Shown here: piece after piece, positions 1 to 6,528 of the stretch | How positions within the stretch are numbered: the first letter of the stretch is position 1 | How the letters are laid out: each line of letters starts with the position of its first letter | Assembly (NCBI RefSeq): GCF_025149785.1 | Contig: NZ_CP102277.1 | Span: forward strand, 1,488,001-1,552,000 | Origin: Coprococcus comes ATCC 27758 | Lineage (GTDB): Bacteria; Bacillota; Clostridia; Lachnospirales; Lachnospiraceae | Direction: 5' to 3' | Length of the DNA: 64,000 nucleotides | Made by a program: the position numbers and the translations under genes | The notes under the pieces: model-generated | The model's database searches: none | What the model saw: only the letters and a program-made list of their open reading frames with translations | Told to the model about the DNA's origin: nothing

Positions 1-136
1 CTATCGGGTCGATCACATCAAGTCCGAGATTTCTGGCATAGTCTTCATTTTACCTACGTTGCTCATCCTCGCTTTTCGGCATTTCAGGAATTTTAGGATC
101 GTCTTCCAAAGCGAACGTTTTGGTATTTTTCTCCAT
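1..136 (-). pseudogene. Small gene with an in-frame stop, running off the left edge
   Basis: Reading leftward, an ATG at 134-136 follows a good ribosome binding site (GGAGG) and opens a 28-codon frame that starts MEKNTKTFALEDDPKIP and ends in TAA at 50-52. The same frame stays open beyond the stop to the window edge and reads NEDYARNLGLDVIDPI, which looks like normal protein. So this is either a 28-residue peptide gene or a longer gene cut by a stop codon. It has a conserved-type promoter at 173-181. Function is not recognised. Confidence 0.45.
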
Positions 137-172
137 TGGATTGCCTCCGTGATTATATTGTCGTATGGTAGT

Positions 173-181
173 ATTATACCA
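173..181 (-). promoter_or_regulatory. Extended -10 promoter (TGGTATAAT) for the leftmost gene
   Basis: On the minus strand the sequence TGGTATAATACTACCATA gives a TG-extended -10 box of the same type seen before most small genes of this window. It lies about 35 bases before the start codon at 136. Confidence 0.6.
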
Positions 182-211
182 CAGCGGGATTAGGTTGTAC
201 AACGTAACCAA

Positions 212-236
212 GGGGAGACCGGTTCGCGGTCTCCCC
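212..236 (-). terminator. Hairpin after the HTH/sigma gene pair
   Basis: GGGGAGACC and GGTCTCCCC form a 9-bp stem with a 7-base loop, 40 bases after the stop of the HTH gene. There is no long T run, so it may be a weak or Rho-assisted terminator. Confidence 0.5.
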
Positions 237-276
237 TGCTATCTTTAGGTTTTAAGAGTCGTGTTTCGATTTTGAT

Positions 277-537
277 TTACGTGTTACGTTTTATATGTCC
301 TCTCTCTCTGATATCGAACAGCAGGATTTTTGCCATTAGCTTCGCTTCAAGTCGCAGTTTCAGTTCGTTGTCGCATACGATGGAAACGTTGCCGTTTTCC
401 GCAATATATTCCCGGCGGCAGAGTGAGAGTATGTACGGTCTGTAATGCCGTATAACCTGTTCCAATGCCTGTGGGTCGCCCTGCGTTGCAAGGACGATGG
501 TTTCAAATGGAACAAGTTTGTTTTTTCGCCTGCTCAT
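277..537 (-). CDS. Small helix-turn-helix protein of conjugative elements
   Basis: An 86-residue basic protein starting MSRRKNKLVPFETIV, with the stretch ATQGDPQALEQVIRHYRPYI typical of the short HTH proteins (HTH_16 type) that accompany sigma-like factors in Gram-positive conjugative transposons. Its start codon overlaps the stop of the sigma-like gene (TGATG), so the two are translationally coupled. In known elements such pairs control excision or transfer genes; the role here is inference. The assignment rests on sequence style and neighbourhood. Confidence 0.65.
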   Translation of the reverse strand: MSRRKNKLVPFETIVLATQGDPQALEQVIRHYRPYILSLCRREYIAENGNVSIVCDNELKLRLEAKLMAKILLFDIRERGHIKRNT

Positions 538-971
538 CAGTATTCCTCACTTTCTTGTTCGAGCATCTTTCGCATCATTGCGAGCGCACGCGAGCGATGG
601 TATTGGACATTGGCGCGTCCGGTGCCGAGCGCGTCGCCGATTTCGCGGTCGTTCATCTCTCCGAAGTAGGATAGAAGGACGATCTTTCTTTTTGCTCTGG
701 GAAGGGTCATGAGCGCATCGTATACGCCCTGATCGCACACAATGAAATGCAAACCGTCTTCCACGATATCCCGTTCGAATTGGAAATACCGGTCTGTCGT
801 GATGAGCTTGTTCAGCTCTTCAGGCGACATCTCTCCGAAGAGCTGTTCGCGTTTCAGTTTGCGTTTACGCTGGTCGTATGCGTCCCTCGCTTCATTTCTG
901 AGGATTACTTTGCAGTAGGCGTCAAACGCGCATTGGTTTGACTTCTCGAAGTCCTTGTCGCTGTTACCCAT
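537..971 (-). CDS. Sigma-70 family RNA polymerase sigma factor (region 4 type)
   Basis: The start at 971 is chosen because GGAGGTGAAACCT sits just before it; the frame stays open upstream to 1148 but without a start signal. The 144-residue product has a sigma region 4 helix-turn-helix near its C-terminus (VLLSYFGEMNDREIGDALG, then GRANVQYHRSRALAMMRKM), the form common in Gram-positive integrative elements. It probably directs RNA polymerase to element promoters or acts as an HTH regulator. A clear sigma region 2 is not visible, so DNA binding is surer than full sigma activity. A hairpin terminator lies in its leader (1138-1174). Confidence 0.75.
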   Translation of the reverse strand: MGNSDKDFEKSNQCAFDAYCKVILRNEARDAYDQRKRKLKREQLFGEMSPEELNKLITTDRYFQFERDIVEDGLHFIVCDQGVYDALMTLPRAKRKIVLLSYFGEMNDREIGDALGTGRANVQYHRSRALAMMRKMLEQESEEY

Positions 972-1137
972 AGGTTTCACCTCCTTTCGATCTGTCGAGA
1001 CGGCAAGAGAGGTGCAGTCCGCATCGGCTGGATGGCGGAAAAGGACATGATGTTTTCCGCCTACAACGATGACGAACGCTCTATGTAAAGCGCAAAGCCT
1101 TCGGAAGACATATTTGATTATCTGGCTATAAAAAGGC

Positions 1138-1174
1138 GGAGGCACCACCTGGAAAGGAATCAGGTGGTGCCTCC
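1138..1174 (-). terminator. Hairpin terminator in the leader of the sigma gene
   Basis: A 14-bp perfect stem (GGAGGCACCACCTG with CAGGTGGTGCCTCC) followed on the minus strand by GCCTTTTTAT. It lies upstream of the sigma gene on the same strand, so it could act as an attenuator or stop transcripts coming from the right. Confidence 0.65.
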
Positions 1175-1294
1175 TCGTTAAGCGACAATAAGACTATAAC
1201 ACGATTCGACTTTAGTATCATCGAAAAATTTGGGTAATTTTTTCTCTAGTATTACAAGGCATTTTCGATTGAGCGATCACTTAGCATACTACTG

Positions 1295-1303
1295 TGGTAT
1301 ATT
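1295..1303 (+). promoter_or_regulatory. Promoter of the 1337 gene
   Basis: CATACTACTGTGGTATATTG carries the TGGTAT-type extended -10 box with the upstream CTACT block. It is placed 34 bases before the start codon. Confidence 0.6.
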
Positions 1304-1336
1304 GGTATTACGGCACCACGAGAGAAGGGAATAAGA

Positions 1337-1579
1337 ATGATGCTGTATCGATTCGAGGTCGATTACACCGTTCCCGGGAAAATGGGAAGCAAGAATTACG
1401 TGACGGCGGTGGCAGCGACCGATGCCGCCCATGCGAGGGTGGAGGCCGGGAAGATTTTTGAGGGCTTGAAGGAGGACTATGGCTATGATAAGGCACTCGG
1501 GAAACTGTACAGTGCGAGCGGCATCTGCAAGTGCATAGCCGAGTTCAATGAGCCTGTCGCACAGATGTCGAAAGCCTAA
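1337..1579 (+). CDS. Hypothetical 80-residue protein
   Basis: GAAGGGAATAAG precedes the ATG. The product starts MMLYRFEVDYTVPGKMGSKN and has an alternating, soluble, probably alpha/beta character with a repeated Ala-rich middle (TAVAATDAAHARVEAG). It resembles phage and plasmid small proteins that begin with a beta strand and carry an alanine-rich helix, but no family is recognised. It is followed after 23 bases by the next gene, so the two may be one operon. Confidence 0.65.
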   Translation: MMLYRFEVDYTVPGKMGSKNYVTAVAATDAAHARVEAGKIFEGLKEDYGYDKALGKLYSASGICKCIAEFNEPVAQMSKA

Positions 1580-1602
1580 TTGACTGAATTGAAGGAGAAA
1601 AA

Positions 1603-2274
1603 ATGACTGACGAAGAGGCTATGGAAGCACTCCTTAACAGCGATGGATATTCATTTCCGACATGGACGCTAAAGCTAGGTCTCCCTACCGATGAGATGTG
1701 CCTTGTCATGTCGTTGATTGCCAGTGACAATGCACCGATTCCAGTTGATGTTGCATACATTTCAGAGTACTTGCATATGGACGGTGCTGTAGTGGAATCT
1801 TCGGTTAAAGAGCTTCTTGATCGCAGGCTCGTTTGCAAGAAGGATTCATATCTTATTCTTGATTTGGAGATGTGCGATCATATCTTTGATGCCGCCGCCA
1901 CAGTCAGGCAGGCTAAGGTAAATTCTGATATCGATGAGGCTTTTTGTCCGCCGATTCCCTTGGTTGCCATGCGGGCCGGTGAGATATATTCGGATTCATC
2001 TCTGGTCAGTCGCCTTGTCCTTGGATTCATTTCTGCGTGGAGCTTCGCGGCAGATTTTTGCCCGTATTGTCCGCATGATATCGCAAAGCTACTCGGGTTG
2101 TATGACTCGGATGTCGAGGATGCGATCGCTTTTTGGAGTGATAAGGGTCTGGTTGACCGTGTGTGCGGCCCACTCTTCAACAAAGAGCGTCTGAACGTGA
2201 ATCTCGTCGCCTGGAATGATCTTTACGGTGCGCTGGACTGGGGTGAGGAATGGGAGAAGTTCGGGGTGTGCTAA
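1603..2274 (+). CDS. Hypothetical protein with two winged-helix-like segments
   Basis: GAAGGAGAAAAA precedes the ATG. The 223-residue product has two segments that look like winged helix-turn-helix units: about residues 45-90 (PVDVAYISEYLHMDGAVVES then VKELLDRRLVCKKDSYLIL) and about 150-190 (PHDIAKLLGLYDSDVEDAIA then FWSDKGLVDRV). This suggests a DNA-binding or replication-related role, in the style of DnaD-like plasmid proteins, but this is inference from secondary structure pattern. A strong terminator follows at 2302-2338. Confidence 0.65.
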   Translation: MTDEEAMEALLNSDGYSFPTWTLKLGLPTDEMCLVMSLIASDNAPIPVDVAYISEYLHMDGAVVESSVKELLDRRLVCKKDSYLILDLEMCDHIFDAAATVRQAKVNSDIDEAFCPPIPLVAMRAGEIYSDSSLVSRLVLGFISAWSFAADFCPYCPHDIAKLLGLYDSDVEDAIAFWSDKGLVDRVCGPLFNKERLNVNLVAWNDLYGALDWGEEWEKFGVC

Positions 2275-2301
2275 AATATCTCTAGGCATCTTTACTCCTA
2301 T

Positions 2302-2338
2302 GGAAAAGGCTCTTGTCCTTTGGACAGGAGCCTTTTCC
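2302..2338 (+). terminator. Rho-independent-like terminator
   Basis: GGAAAAGGCTC pairs with GAGCCTTTTCC around a 15-base loop, 28 bases after the stop of the 223-residue gene. Confidence 0.75.
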
Positions 2339-2380
2339 ATGCCTAAATACCAGTTAGGAAGCTAAATGCAAGCAGCCATC

Positions 2381-2404
2381 AAATTCGCAAACGCTTGCGA
2401 ATTT
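2381..2404. repeat. Palindrome of the TTCGCAAGCGCTTGCGAA family, copy 1
   Basis: A 24-base inverted repeat, AAATTCGCAAAC then GCTTGCGAATTT, perfect except for one central pair. Two further copies at 15988-16007 and 33014-33033 are perfect over 20 bases. Such sites usually bind a dimeric protein. Confidence 0.7.
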
Positions 2405-2503
2405 GATCACCGGAAGGCATTTCACATCCCTCATTTCGATTTCTTTGAAGAATCCGCATCGGCAAGTCCAATGCTTTTTAATGGGTCCGCTAGCGCGGAC
2501 AGG

Positions 2504-2584
2504 GGCAGGTTTCCGACAAATCCAACAGCGCTACGAGCCTCACCCAGGGACTCTCCGCGCCATTGAAATTGTCGAAAACCTGCC
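2504..2584. repeat. Covarying cruciform element, copy 1
   Basis: Outer stem GGCAGGTTT..CGACAA pairs with TTGTCG..AAACCTGCC, a middle stem pairs CAGCGC with GCGCCATTG, and an apical stem pairs GAGCC with GGGACTC. The outer arms differ between copies while staying complementary (see 5399-5479, 17104-17181 and 17342-17407). Confidence 0.8.
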
Positions 2585-2761
2585 TACTTCGTTGTAAGGA
2601 CAACAGCCGATGGCTCACGCTCCGCGTGACCACGCGCACCATCCACAATCCACTGGGAACGGTGTAAGAGAAAACTCAGAGAGATTAAGAGAGTCGATTC
2701 TCGGTCGGATGGAGATCGTTTCAGAGAAATCGCCATTCTCGTTAGTTGTATTACGGTACTA

Positions 2762-2770
2762 TGGTATACT
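2762..2770 (+). promoter_or_regulatory. Promoter of the 2803 gene
   Basis: TTGTATTACGGTACTATGG leads directly into TATACT, giving an extended -10 box TGGTATACT 32 bases before the start codon. Confidence 0.7.
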
Positions 2771-2802
2771 TTAACCACGTCAAGCGGACGGAAGGAAAGC
2801 GC

Positions 2803-3258
2803 ATGTTTTACAAATATGAGAGTACCCTTGATAATGACCTTATATTTTGGTCAAATGCTACTGCCGACCTGCGGCATAATGGCGAGATCGGTGAGGATGA
2901 TCTGCCTGATGAATTGCTTCATGCTTTAAATGAGCTGTGGACTGATGGTCATCTGGTCAGCTGTTATCTTGTAGAACTCAAAGGGCGCTATGGCATCGCA
3001 TTGGAATCTATTTACGATAGGGATTTTGCCGAATCGCTCGGCATCACATATGGGGAGCTTGTAAAACGTGTCGAGAAGAAAGCTAACTACATTTCTAGAG
3101 AATACCCCGAGTTTGATACGCTTTTCGGGAAGGACACTCAAAGCTGGTCTGACGGCGGTGTCGATTCGCAACTTCTTGTAATTGTTCCTTGGGACGAATC
3201 GAAAGAGACATTCGAATCTGTGGCTAAGTGGCTTGATTCTATTGTGTATGAAATATAG
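2803..3258 (+). CDS. Hypothetical acidic protein, 151 residues
   Basis: The start at 2803 is chosen because GGAAGGAAAGCGC precedes it and the promoter at 2762 would not include earlier in-frame codons. The protein is acidic and soluble (MFYKYESTLDNDLIFWSNAT; later ELWTDGHLVSCYLVELKGR). It looks like the short orphan proteins of plasmid accessory regions, and no family is recognised. It is a single-gene unit with its own promoter and terminator (3271-3297). Confidence 0.65.
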   Translation: MFYKYESTLDNDLIFWSNATADLRHNGEIGEDDLPDELLHALNELWTDGHLVSCYLVELKGRYGIALESIYDRDFAESLGITYGELVKRVEKKANYISREYPEFDTLFGKDTQSWSDGGVDSQLLVIVPWDESKETFESVAKWLDSIVYEI

Positions 3259-3270
3259 AACGGTGATTCT

Positions 3271-3297
3271 AAAGGATAGCCAATTTTGGTTGTCCTT
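3271..3297 (+). terminator. Terminator after the 2803 gene
   Basis: AAAGGATAGCCAATTTTGG folds with the following TTGTCCTTT and runs into TTTTTTG. Confidence 0.65.
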
Positions 3298-3344
3298 TTT
3301 TGTTTAAGATACCTCTCATTCTCGTTAGTTGTACTACAGTACTA

Positions 3345-3353
3345 TGGTATACT
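3345..3353 (+). promoter_or_regulatory. Promoter and shared leader of the 3392 gene
   Basis: TACTACAGTACTATGG precedes TATACT. The next 30 bases (AACGTTAAACGAACGGGAG, then AAAGGAACCCGAA) are almost identical to the leader at 6130-6162, so promoter and ribosome binding site move as one module. Confidence 0.75.
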
Positions 3354-3391
3354 GTAGGAACGTTAAACGAACGGGAGAAAGGAACCCGAAT

Positions 3392-3688
3392 ATGAGCCAG
3401 ACAATTGATACACCCAGTTATACAATCGATCTTTCGGACGGTTCGATCCGCCCCATGACGGTTAAGGAATTGGCAATCAGGCTTGAGCAGCTGATGTCTG
3501 CCGACAAGGGTATTGCCAAGATGCCTGTTGGCCTGTCTGTCGATTCCGAGGGAAACGGCGTCTATGTCCCCCGTGTTTTTGTGCCGAAGGAGGTCGGGGG
3601 CGACAATCCGATGGACAAAGTGGTCGGTGTCATTGCCGAAGAGGATCGCGCTTATTATGGTGTTCCCGAGTGCGTTCTGATCGGTTAG
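3392..3688 (+). CDS. Hypothetical 98-residue protein
   Basis: GAGAAAGGAACCCGAAT precedes the ATG. The product starts MSQTIDTPSYTIDLSDGSI and contains RPMTVKELAIRLEQLMSADK followed by several short beta strands (GLSVDSEGNGVYVPRVFV). The frame is clean and bounded by promoter and terminator. No family is recognised; the size and setting suggest a small accessory or anti-host-defence protein, but nothing in the sequence proves it. Confidence 0.65.
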   Translation: MSQTIDTPSYTIDLSDGSIRPMTVKELAIRLEQLMSADKGIAKMPVGLSVDSEGNGVYVPRVFVPKEVGGDNPMDKVVGVIAEEDRAYYGVPECVLIG

Positions 3689-3709
3689 GTTGATACGTTG
3701 ATTGGTACA

Positions 3710-3737
3710 GGGCACCTCTATGCGAGGTGCCCCTTTT
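3710..3737 (+). terminator. Rho-independent terminator
   Basis: GGGCACCTC and GAGGTGCCC form a 9-bp stem followed by CTTTTTAG. Confidence 0.85.
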
Positions 3738-3785
3738 TAGCAATTGTGGCCCTATGGTGTCAACGCCGTTTAAAGGTGGTCTGAA

Positions 3786-4175
3786 ATGTCTGATGTGGAG
3801 ACGTTCTACTGCTTGATTGTCGGTTCGAGGTCTTTTTCCGATTACGAATTGTTTGTAGCGAAATGCGATCTCCTTTTAAGGAATTGGGGAAGCGTTGTTA
3901 TTGTTTCCGGCGGTGCGCGAGGTGCAGACGCCTTGGCGAAACGGTATGCCGTGGATCGGGGATATTGCTATATGGAGTTCCCTGCTGACTGGGATACGTA
4001 CGGCAGGCGTGCGGGGTATATCAGGAATCGTGCGATGCACGAATATATTTCCACCCATGAAAACCGCGGTGTCATCGCGTTTTGGGACGGAAAGAGTCGT
4101 GGAACCCGCCAGAGCTTTTCGCTTGCCGGATCATACTCCAACCCTCTTAGGGTTGTTCATGTGCCTGTAGCCTAA
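3786..4175 (+). CDS. SLOG-family protein (DUF2493, YspA-like)
   Basis: The 129-residue product has the Rossmann-like start CLIVGSRSFSDYELFVAKCD, then IVSGGARGADALAKRYA, then FPADWDTYGRRAGYIRNRAM and VIAFWDGKSRGTRQSF. This order is that of DUF2493/YspA members of the SLOG superfamily, which are thought to bind nucleotide-derived ligands and recur in phages, plasmids and defence or signalling loci. The GGxRGAD phosphate-binding loop is intact. The family is clear; the ligand is unknown. AGGTGGTCTGAA before the ATG is a weak ribosome binding site. Confidence 0.85.
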   Translation: MSDVETFYCLIVGSRSFSDYELFVAKCDLLLRNWGSVVIVSGGARGADALAKRYAVDRGYCYMEFPADWDTYGRRAGYIRNRAMHEYISTHENRGVIAFWDGKSRGTRQSFSLAGSYSNPLRVVHVPVA

Positions 4176-4202
4176 AGCGGAGTTCCTTTATTTTAAAATC
4201 TG

Positions 4203-4211
4203 TGGTATTAT
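4203..4211 (+). promoter_or_regulatory. Promoter of the ImmA-like gene
   Basis: CTGTGGTATTATCGTACTATGG gives the extended -10 TGGTATTAT; a GGAGG ribosome binding site follows directly. Confidence 0.6.
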
Positions 4212-4236
4212 CGTACTATGGAGGAGATTTTAAAAT

Positions 4237-4674
4237 ATGGACAAGAGACAAATCTGTATAAAGTTCGCCAGGGAAGTCAGTGCGATTTTAAAGATTGCCG
4301 CGCCTGCCATACGTTTTGTTCCGGTCAAACAGTTACGGACAAGTACGCAAATTGCAGCACTGACCCCTGACGGCATTTTGATTCGAAATGATATAGGCGT
4401 CACGCCTGAGCTATTTTTCGCGATAGCGCATGAGCTTCGTCATGCATATCAGCTGGAAAACGATCGAAGTTTGCACGACTACCGTACAAGCGATCAATTG
4501 GATATTGACGAGTACAACGCCCAGCCGCTCGAAGTTGATGCGAATGCATTCGCGGCTGTGGTCATGGCGGAGTTTTTCGGAATCTCCCCTCAATTCTTAA
4601 ATATGCCTGAGAGTATTCGTCAATTGATTTATGTACGTAAGCGGCAGATTCAAAAAGAACTAAAGGATGGATAG
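4237..4674 (+). CDS. ImmA/IrrE-type zinc metallopeptidase
   Basis: The 145-residue protein carries the zinc motif HELRH in FAIAHELRHAYQLEND and, after about 40 residues, LEVDANAFAAVV with the likely third zinc ligand Glu. This is the ImmA/IrrE layout, in which the peptidase cleaves a partner repressor and so switches on a mobile element or stress response. GGAGGAGATTTTAAAAT precedes the start. No HTH repressor partner is next to it, so its target is unknown. Confidence 0.85.
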   Translation: MDKRQICIKFAREVSAILKIAAPAIRFVPVKQLRTSTQIAALTPDGILIRNDIGVTPELFFAIAHELRHAYQLENDRSLHDYRTSDQLDIDEYNAQPLEVDANAFAAVVMAEFFGISPQFLNMPESIRQLIYVRKRQIQKELKDG

Positions 4675-4702
4675 GATTTCTATACGTAGTACTACGGTAC
4701 TA

Positions 4703-4711
4703 TGCTATACT
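4703..4711 (+). promoter_or_regulatory. Promoter of the 4752 gene
   Basis: CGTAGTACTACGGTACTATG then CTATACT. It has the common upstream block but TGC in place of TGG in the extended -10. Confidence 0.6.
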
Positions 4712-4751
4712 AGTAGCTGTAAGCGCCTCCCCACAAGGGAAAGGAAATGAA

Positions 4752-5285
4752 ATGGGATGCTTTATGGGCGGAGAGGGAACTGTCAAGATCGACTGGTCCC
4801 GCTACAACAGTATTCTTTGTAAACTTGGCTTCGATGGGTCGTTCCGGGAGCTGATCTGTAGTCATGGGTTTGAGCCGACCTTTGAGTGCGAGAGTCTGGT
4901 GGGACTGTATCTGCCATACGAAAAACATCCTTACGGTACGGAGGATTTACTCTCAGACCTGAAGCCGTATGTAGAGCCGGGTAGCTGGTTTCGCTGGGAG
5001 TATGAGGACGGCGCGGTTGAAATTGAGGATTTTGGCAATCCGGAGCTTCTTGCAAGGGCCTTTGCCGACAATGGAGAAGTCGAGGTCGCGAACGTCGATC
5101 CACGTTTTGTACATGCGACTCTGGCGGCATCTAAGAGTCTGGGCGTTGGTATTGCTCAACCGCTTGACGAATCGGGCGAGGTGTCCGATCCGTTGGTCTT
5201 TATCAATCTAATTGATTCCGGAGGCTCTTGGAAAGGTACTTACAGCGAGCTTGCCGATCGTTTAGGTGTAGGCGTTGCCGAGTGA
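4752..5285 (+). CDS. Hypothetical acidic protein, 177 residues
   Basis: AAGGGAAAGGAAATGAA precedes the ATG at 4752; an ATG at 4747 is in another frame and soon closed. The product is acidic (pI clearly low from its Asp/Glu content) with a central WFRWEYEDGAVEIEDFGNPE block and a C-terminal GTYSELADRLGVGVAE helix. No known family is recognised. It forms a single-gene unit with promoter and terminator. Confidence 0.65.
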   Translation: MGCFMGGEGTVKIDWSRYNSILCKLGFDGSFRELICSHGFEPTFECESLVGLYLPYEKHPYGTEDLLSDLKPYVEPGSWFRWEYEDGAVEIEDFGNPELLARAFADNGEVEVANVDPRFVHATLAASKSLGVGIAQPLDESGEVSDPLVFINLIDSGGSWKGTYSELADRLGVGVAE

Positions 5286-5294
5286 TTTAAGCAT

Positions 5295-5331
5295 AGGGGA
5301 AACCGCCCAGAATGAGCTGTTTCCCCTATTT
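5295..5331 (+). terminator. Terminator after the 4752 gene
   Basis: AGGGGAAAC pairs with GTTTCCCCT and is followed by ATTTTG. Confidence 0.75.
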
Positions 5332-5398
5332 TGAGCCTTTGAAAAATGCGTATCGGCAAGTCCGATACTTTTTATTGAGTCCGCTAGCGCGGACAGGG

Positions 5399-5479
5399 GG
5401 CGAGTTTCCGACAAATCCAACAGCGCTACGAGCCTCACCCAGGGACTCTCCGCGCCATTGAAATTGTCGAAAACTCGCC
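5399..5479. repeat. Covarying cruciform element, copy 2
   Basis: The outer arms here are GGCGAGTTT and AAACTCGCC, against GGCAGGTTT and AAACCTGCC in copy 1. The change on one arm is compensated on the other, so the pairing is under selection or repair. Confidence 0.8.
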
Positions 5480-5657
5480 GACTTACTCCAAAAGACCCCA
5501 GCCGACGGCTCACGCTTCGCGTGACCGCGCGCACCATCCGCAATCTACTTGGAACGGCATTAAAGAGAACTCGGGGAGATGAAGAGGGTCGATTCTCGGT
5601 CGGGATGGAAGTCTTTTCTGAGAAATCACCATTGTCGATAGTTATACTACAGTACTA

Positions 5658-5666
5658 TGGTATACT
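5658..5666 (+). promoter_or_regulatory. Promoter of the 5700 gene
   Basis: GTTATACTACAGTACTATGG precedes TATACT, again the common promoter type, 34 bases before the start codon. Confidence 0.7.
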
Positions 5667-5699
5667 GTAGGTACGTTAAGCACAGAGAAAGGAATTGAT

Positions 5700-5969
5700 A
5701 TGTGCAAGCCTGTTTACGCTATCGACACGCCTGCTGGACGTATCGGGATTTTCGAGGGCGATGAGAGTGAGGACTTTCACGGCATCAGGATTTTCTGGAT
5801 TGACGAAAACGATGCGGTGATCGACCTTATCGCCATGATTGAGGGGGAGAGTGCAAACTACCTTGAGTGTAACTTCCCCGCGTTTGTGACTTACGGGTAT
5901 CGAGCAGATACAGAAGAGCCGATTCCAGTTCCATTTTTCGTTAAATCGGCTGCTGCTAAAAGCGAGTAG
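5700..5969 (+). CDS. Hypothetical 89-residue protein
   Basis: AGAGAAAGGAATTGAT precedes the ATG. The product begins MCKPVYAIDTPAGRIGIFEG and reads as a small beta-rich domain (IRIFWIDENDAVIDLIAMIE), ending in a Lys/Ser/Glu tail. No family is recognised. It is a single-gene unit between a shared promoter module and a terminator at 6046-6074. Confidence 0.6.
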   Translation: MCKPVYAIDTPAGRIGIFEGDESEDFHGIRIFWIDENDAVIDLIAMIEGESANYLECNFPAFVTYGYRADTEEPIPVPFFVKSAAAKSE

Positions 5970-6045
5970 GCGATCTGGCCTGTGCGCTTTAACGCGTTCT
6001 TATGAAATGCGATAAGGCGTTATCGGATTGATATAAAGACATTGA

Positions 6046-6074
6046 AGGGCGACCGTTCTCGATCGCCCTTTTTG
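6046..6074 (+). terminator. Rho-independent terminator
   Basis: AGGGCGA pairs with TCGCCCT and is followed by TTTTTGG. Confidence 0.8.
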
Positions 6075-6116
6075 GTTAAGCTATTTTTCATTCTCGATGA
6101 TTATACTACGGTACTA

Positions 6117-6125
6117 TGGTATACT
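6117..6125 (+). promoter_or_regulatory. Promoter and shared leader of the 6163 gene
   Basis: TTATACTACGGTACTATGG precedes TATACT; the leader GTTAAACGAACGGGAGAAAG is the same as at 3360-3382. Confidence 0.75.
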
Positions 6126-6162
6126 GTAGGAACGTTAAACGAACGGGAGAAAGGAACCCGAA

Positions 6163-6438
6163 ATGGCAATTGAAGCTACAGGGAATGGCGAGTTTAACGC
6201 TAGGGACGCAAGGAGCATAGCTTCACGTTCTGAGAACCCTTATATTTCAAGGTTTGAGAAGGAGATTAAGCAGGCCGCGGAAGATGGTGATCGAGGTGTC
6301 TTGCTGTGCTATACGGATTGCTGCTCAAATGCCCATGCTGCATTGGCCGTGCTTGAAGGTAGGGGATTCACGATTGTGAGACGCAGTGAGAACATCGGCG
6401 GTGTCATGCAGCATCCCGCCTATTACGCCGAGTGGTAG
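6163..6438 (+). CDS. Hypothetical 91-residue protein
   Basis: GAGAAAGGAACCCGAA precedes the ATG. The product contains ISRFEKEIKQAAEDGDRGVL followed by LCYTDCCSNAHAALAVLEGR and GFTIVRRSENIGG, a helix-strand-helix-strand layout with three close cysteines. The stretch looks like a small ferredoxin-like or alpha/beta fold. No family is recognised. Confidence 0.6.
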   Translation: MAIEATGNGEFNARDARSIASRSENPYISRFEKEIKQAAEDGDRGVLLCYTDCCSNAHAALAVLEGRGFTIVRRSENIGGVMQHPAYYAEW

Positions 6439-6439
6439 A

Positions 6440-6489
6440 TAAGATCAGTATAGGGACGGTTTGATGGGAACGTCCCTATACTGATCTTA
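6440..6489. repeat. Perfect 19-bp inverted repeat (possible terminator or insertion scar)
   Basis: TAAGATCAGTATAGGGACG and its exact complement flank a 12-base loop, starting one base after the stop of the 91-residue gene. It can end transcription, but there is no strong T run. The next gene's open frame begins inside its right arm. Confidence 0.75.
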
Positions 6490-6528
6490 ATCACCACCGA
6501 CGAAGAATCGAAACTGCCGGTCAGGAAC

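Larger units (their letters stand above)
972..1336. other. Gene-free stretch between the divergent sigma gene and the 80-residue gene
   Basis: It holds the leader of the sigma gene with a strong hairpin at 1138-1174, AT-rich DNA around 1200-1260, and the plus-strand promoter for the gene at 1337. No convincing gene is seen here. Confidence 0.6.
2455..2770. repeat. Long dispersed repeat, copy 1 (pairs with 5348-5666)
   Basis: This stretch and 5348-5666 share most of their sequence in the same order: the CGGCAAGTCC start, the GTCCGCTAGCGCGGAC hairpin, the cruciform element, the block CGGCTCACGCTTCGCGTGAC (one base different here), the block GTCGATTCTCGGTCG, and the promoter. Each copy ends at the promoter of a different small gene. 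Confidence 0.8.
2275..2802. other. Gene-free stretch holding a palindrome, a cruciform repeat and a promoter
   Basis: In order it holds a terminator, the 24-base TTCGCAAACGCTTGCGAA-type palindrome (2381-2404), and a repeat of about 315 bases (2455-2770) that is shared with 5348-5666 and contains the hairpin GTCCGCTAGCGCGGAC, the 81-base cruciform element and the promoter of the next gene. No convincing coding sequence is seen. Confidence 0.7.
5348..5666. repeat. Long dispersed repeat, copy 2
   Basis: It matches 2455-2770 block by block (hairpin GTCCGCTAGCGCGGAC, cruciform, GTCGATTCTCGGTCG, promoter), with scattered substitutions. Both copies lie directly before small genes with unrelated products. 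Confidence 0.8.
5286..5699. other. Gene-free stretch with the second long repeat copy
   Basis: After the terminator it is filled by the dispersed repeat 5348-5666, which includes the second cruciform copy and the promoter of the 5700 gene. No coding sequence is supported. Confidence 0.7.

Noticed and set aside
2504-2584. Reading the cruciform elements as integron attC sites
   Set aside because: ATCCAAC fits the RYYYAAC box, but the opposite box is ATTGAAAT in place of GTTRRRY, and no integrase of that type is seen. The likeness is too weak.
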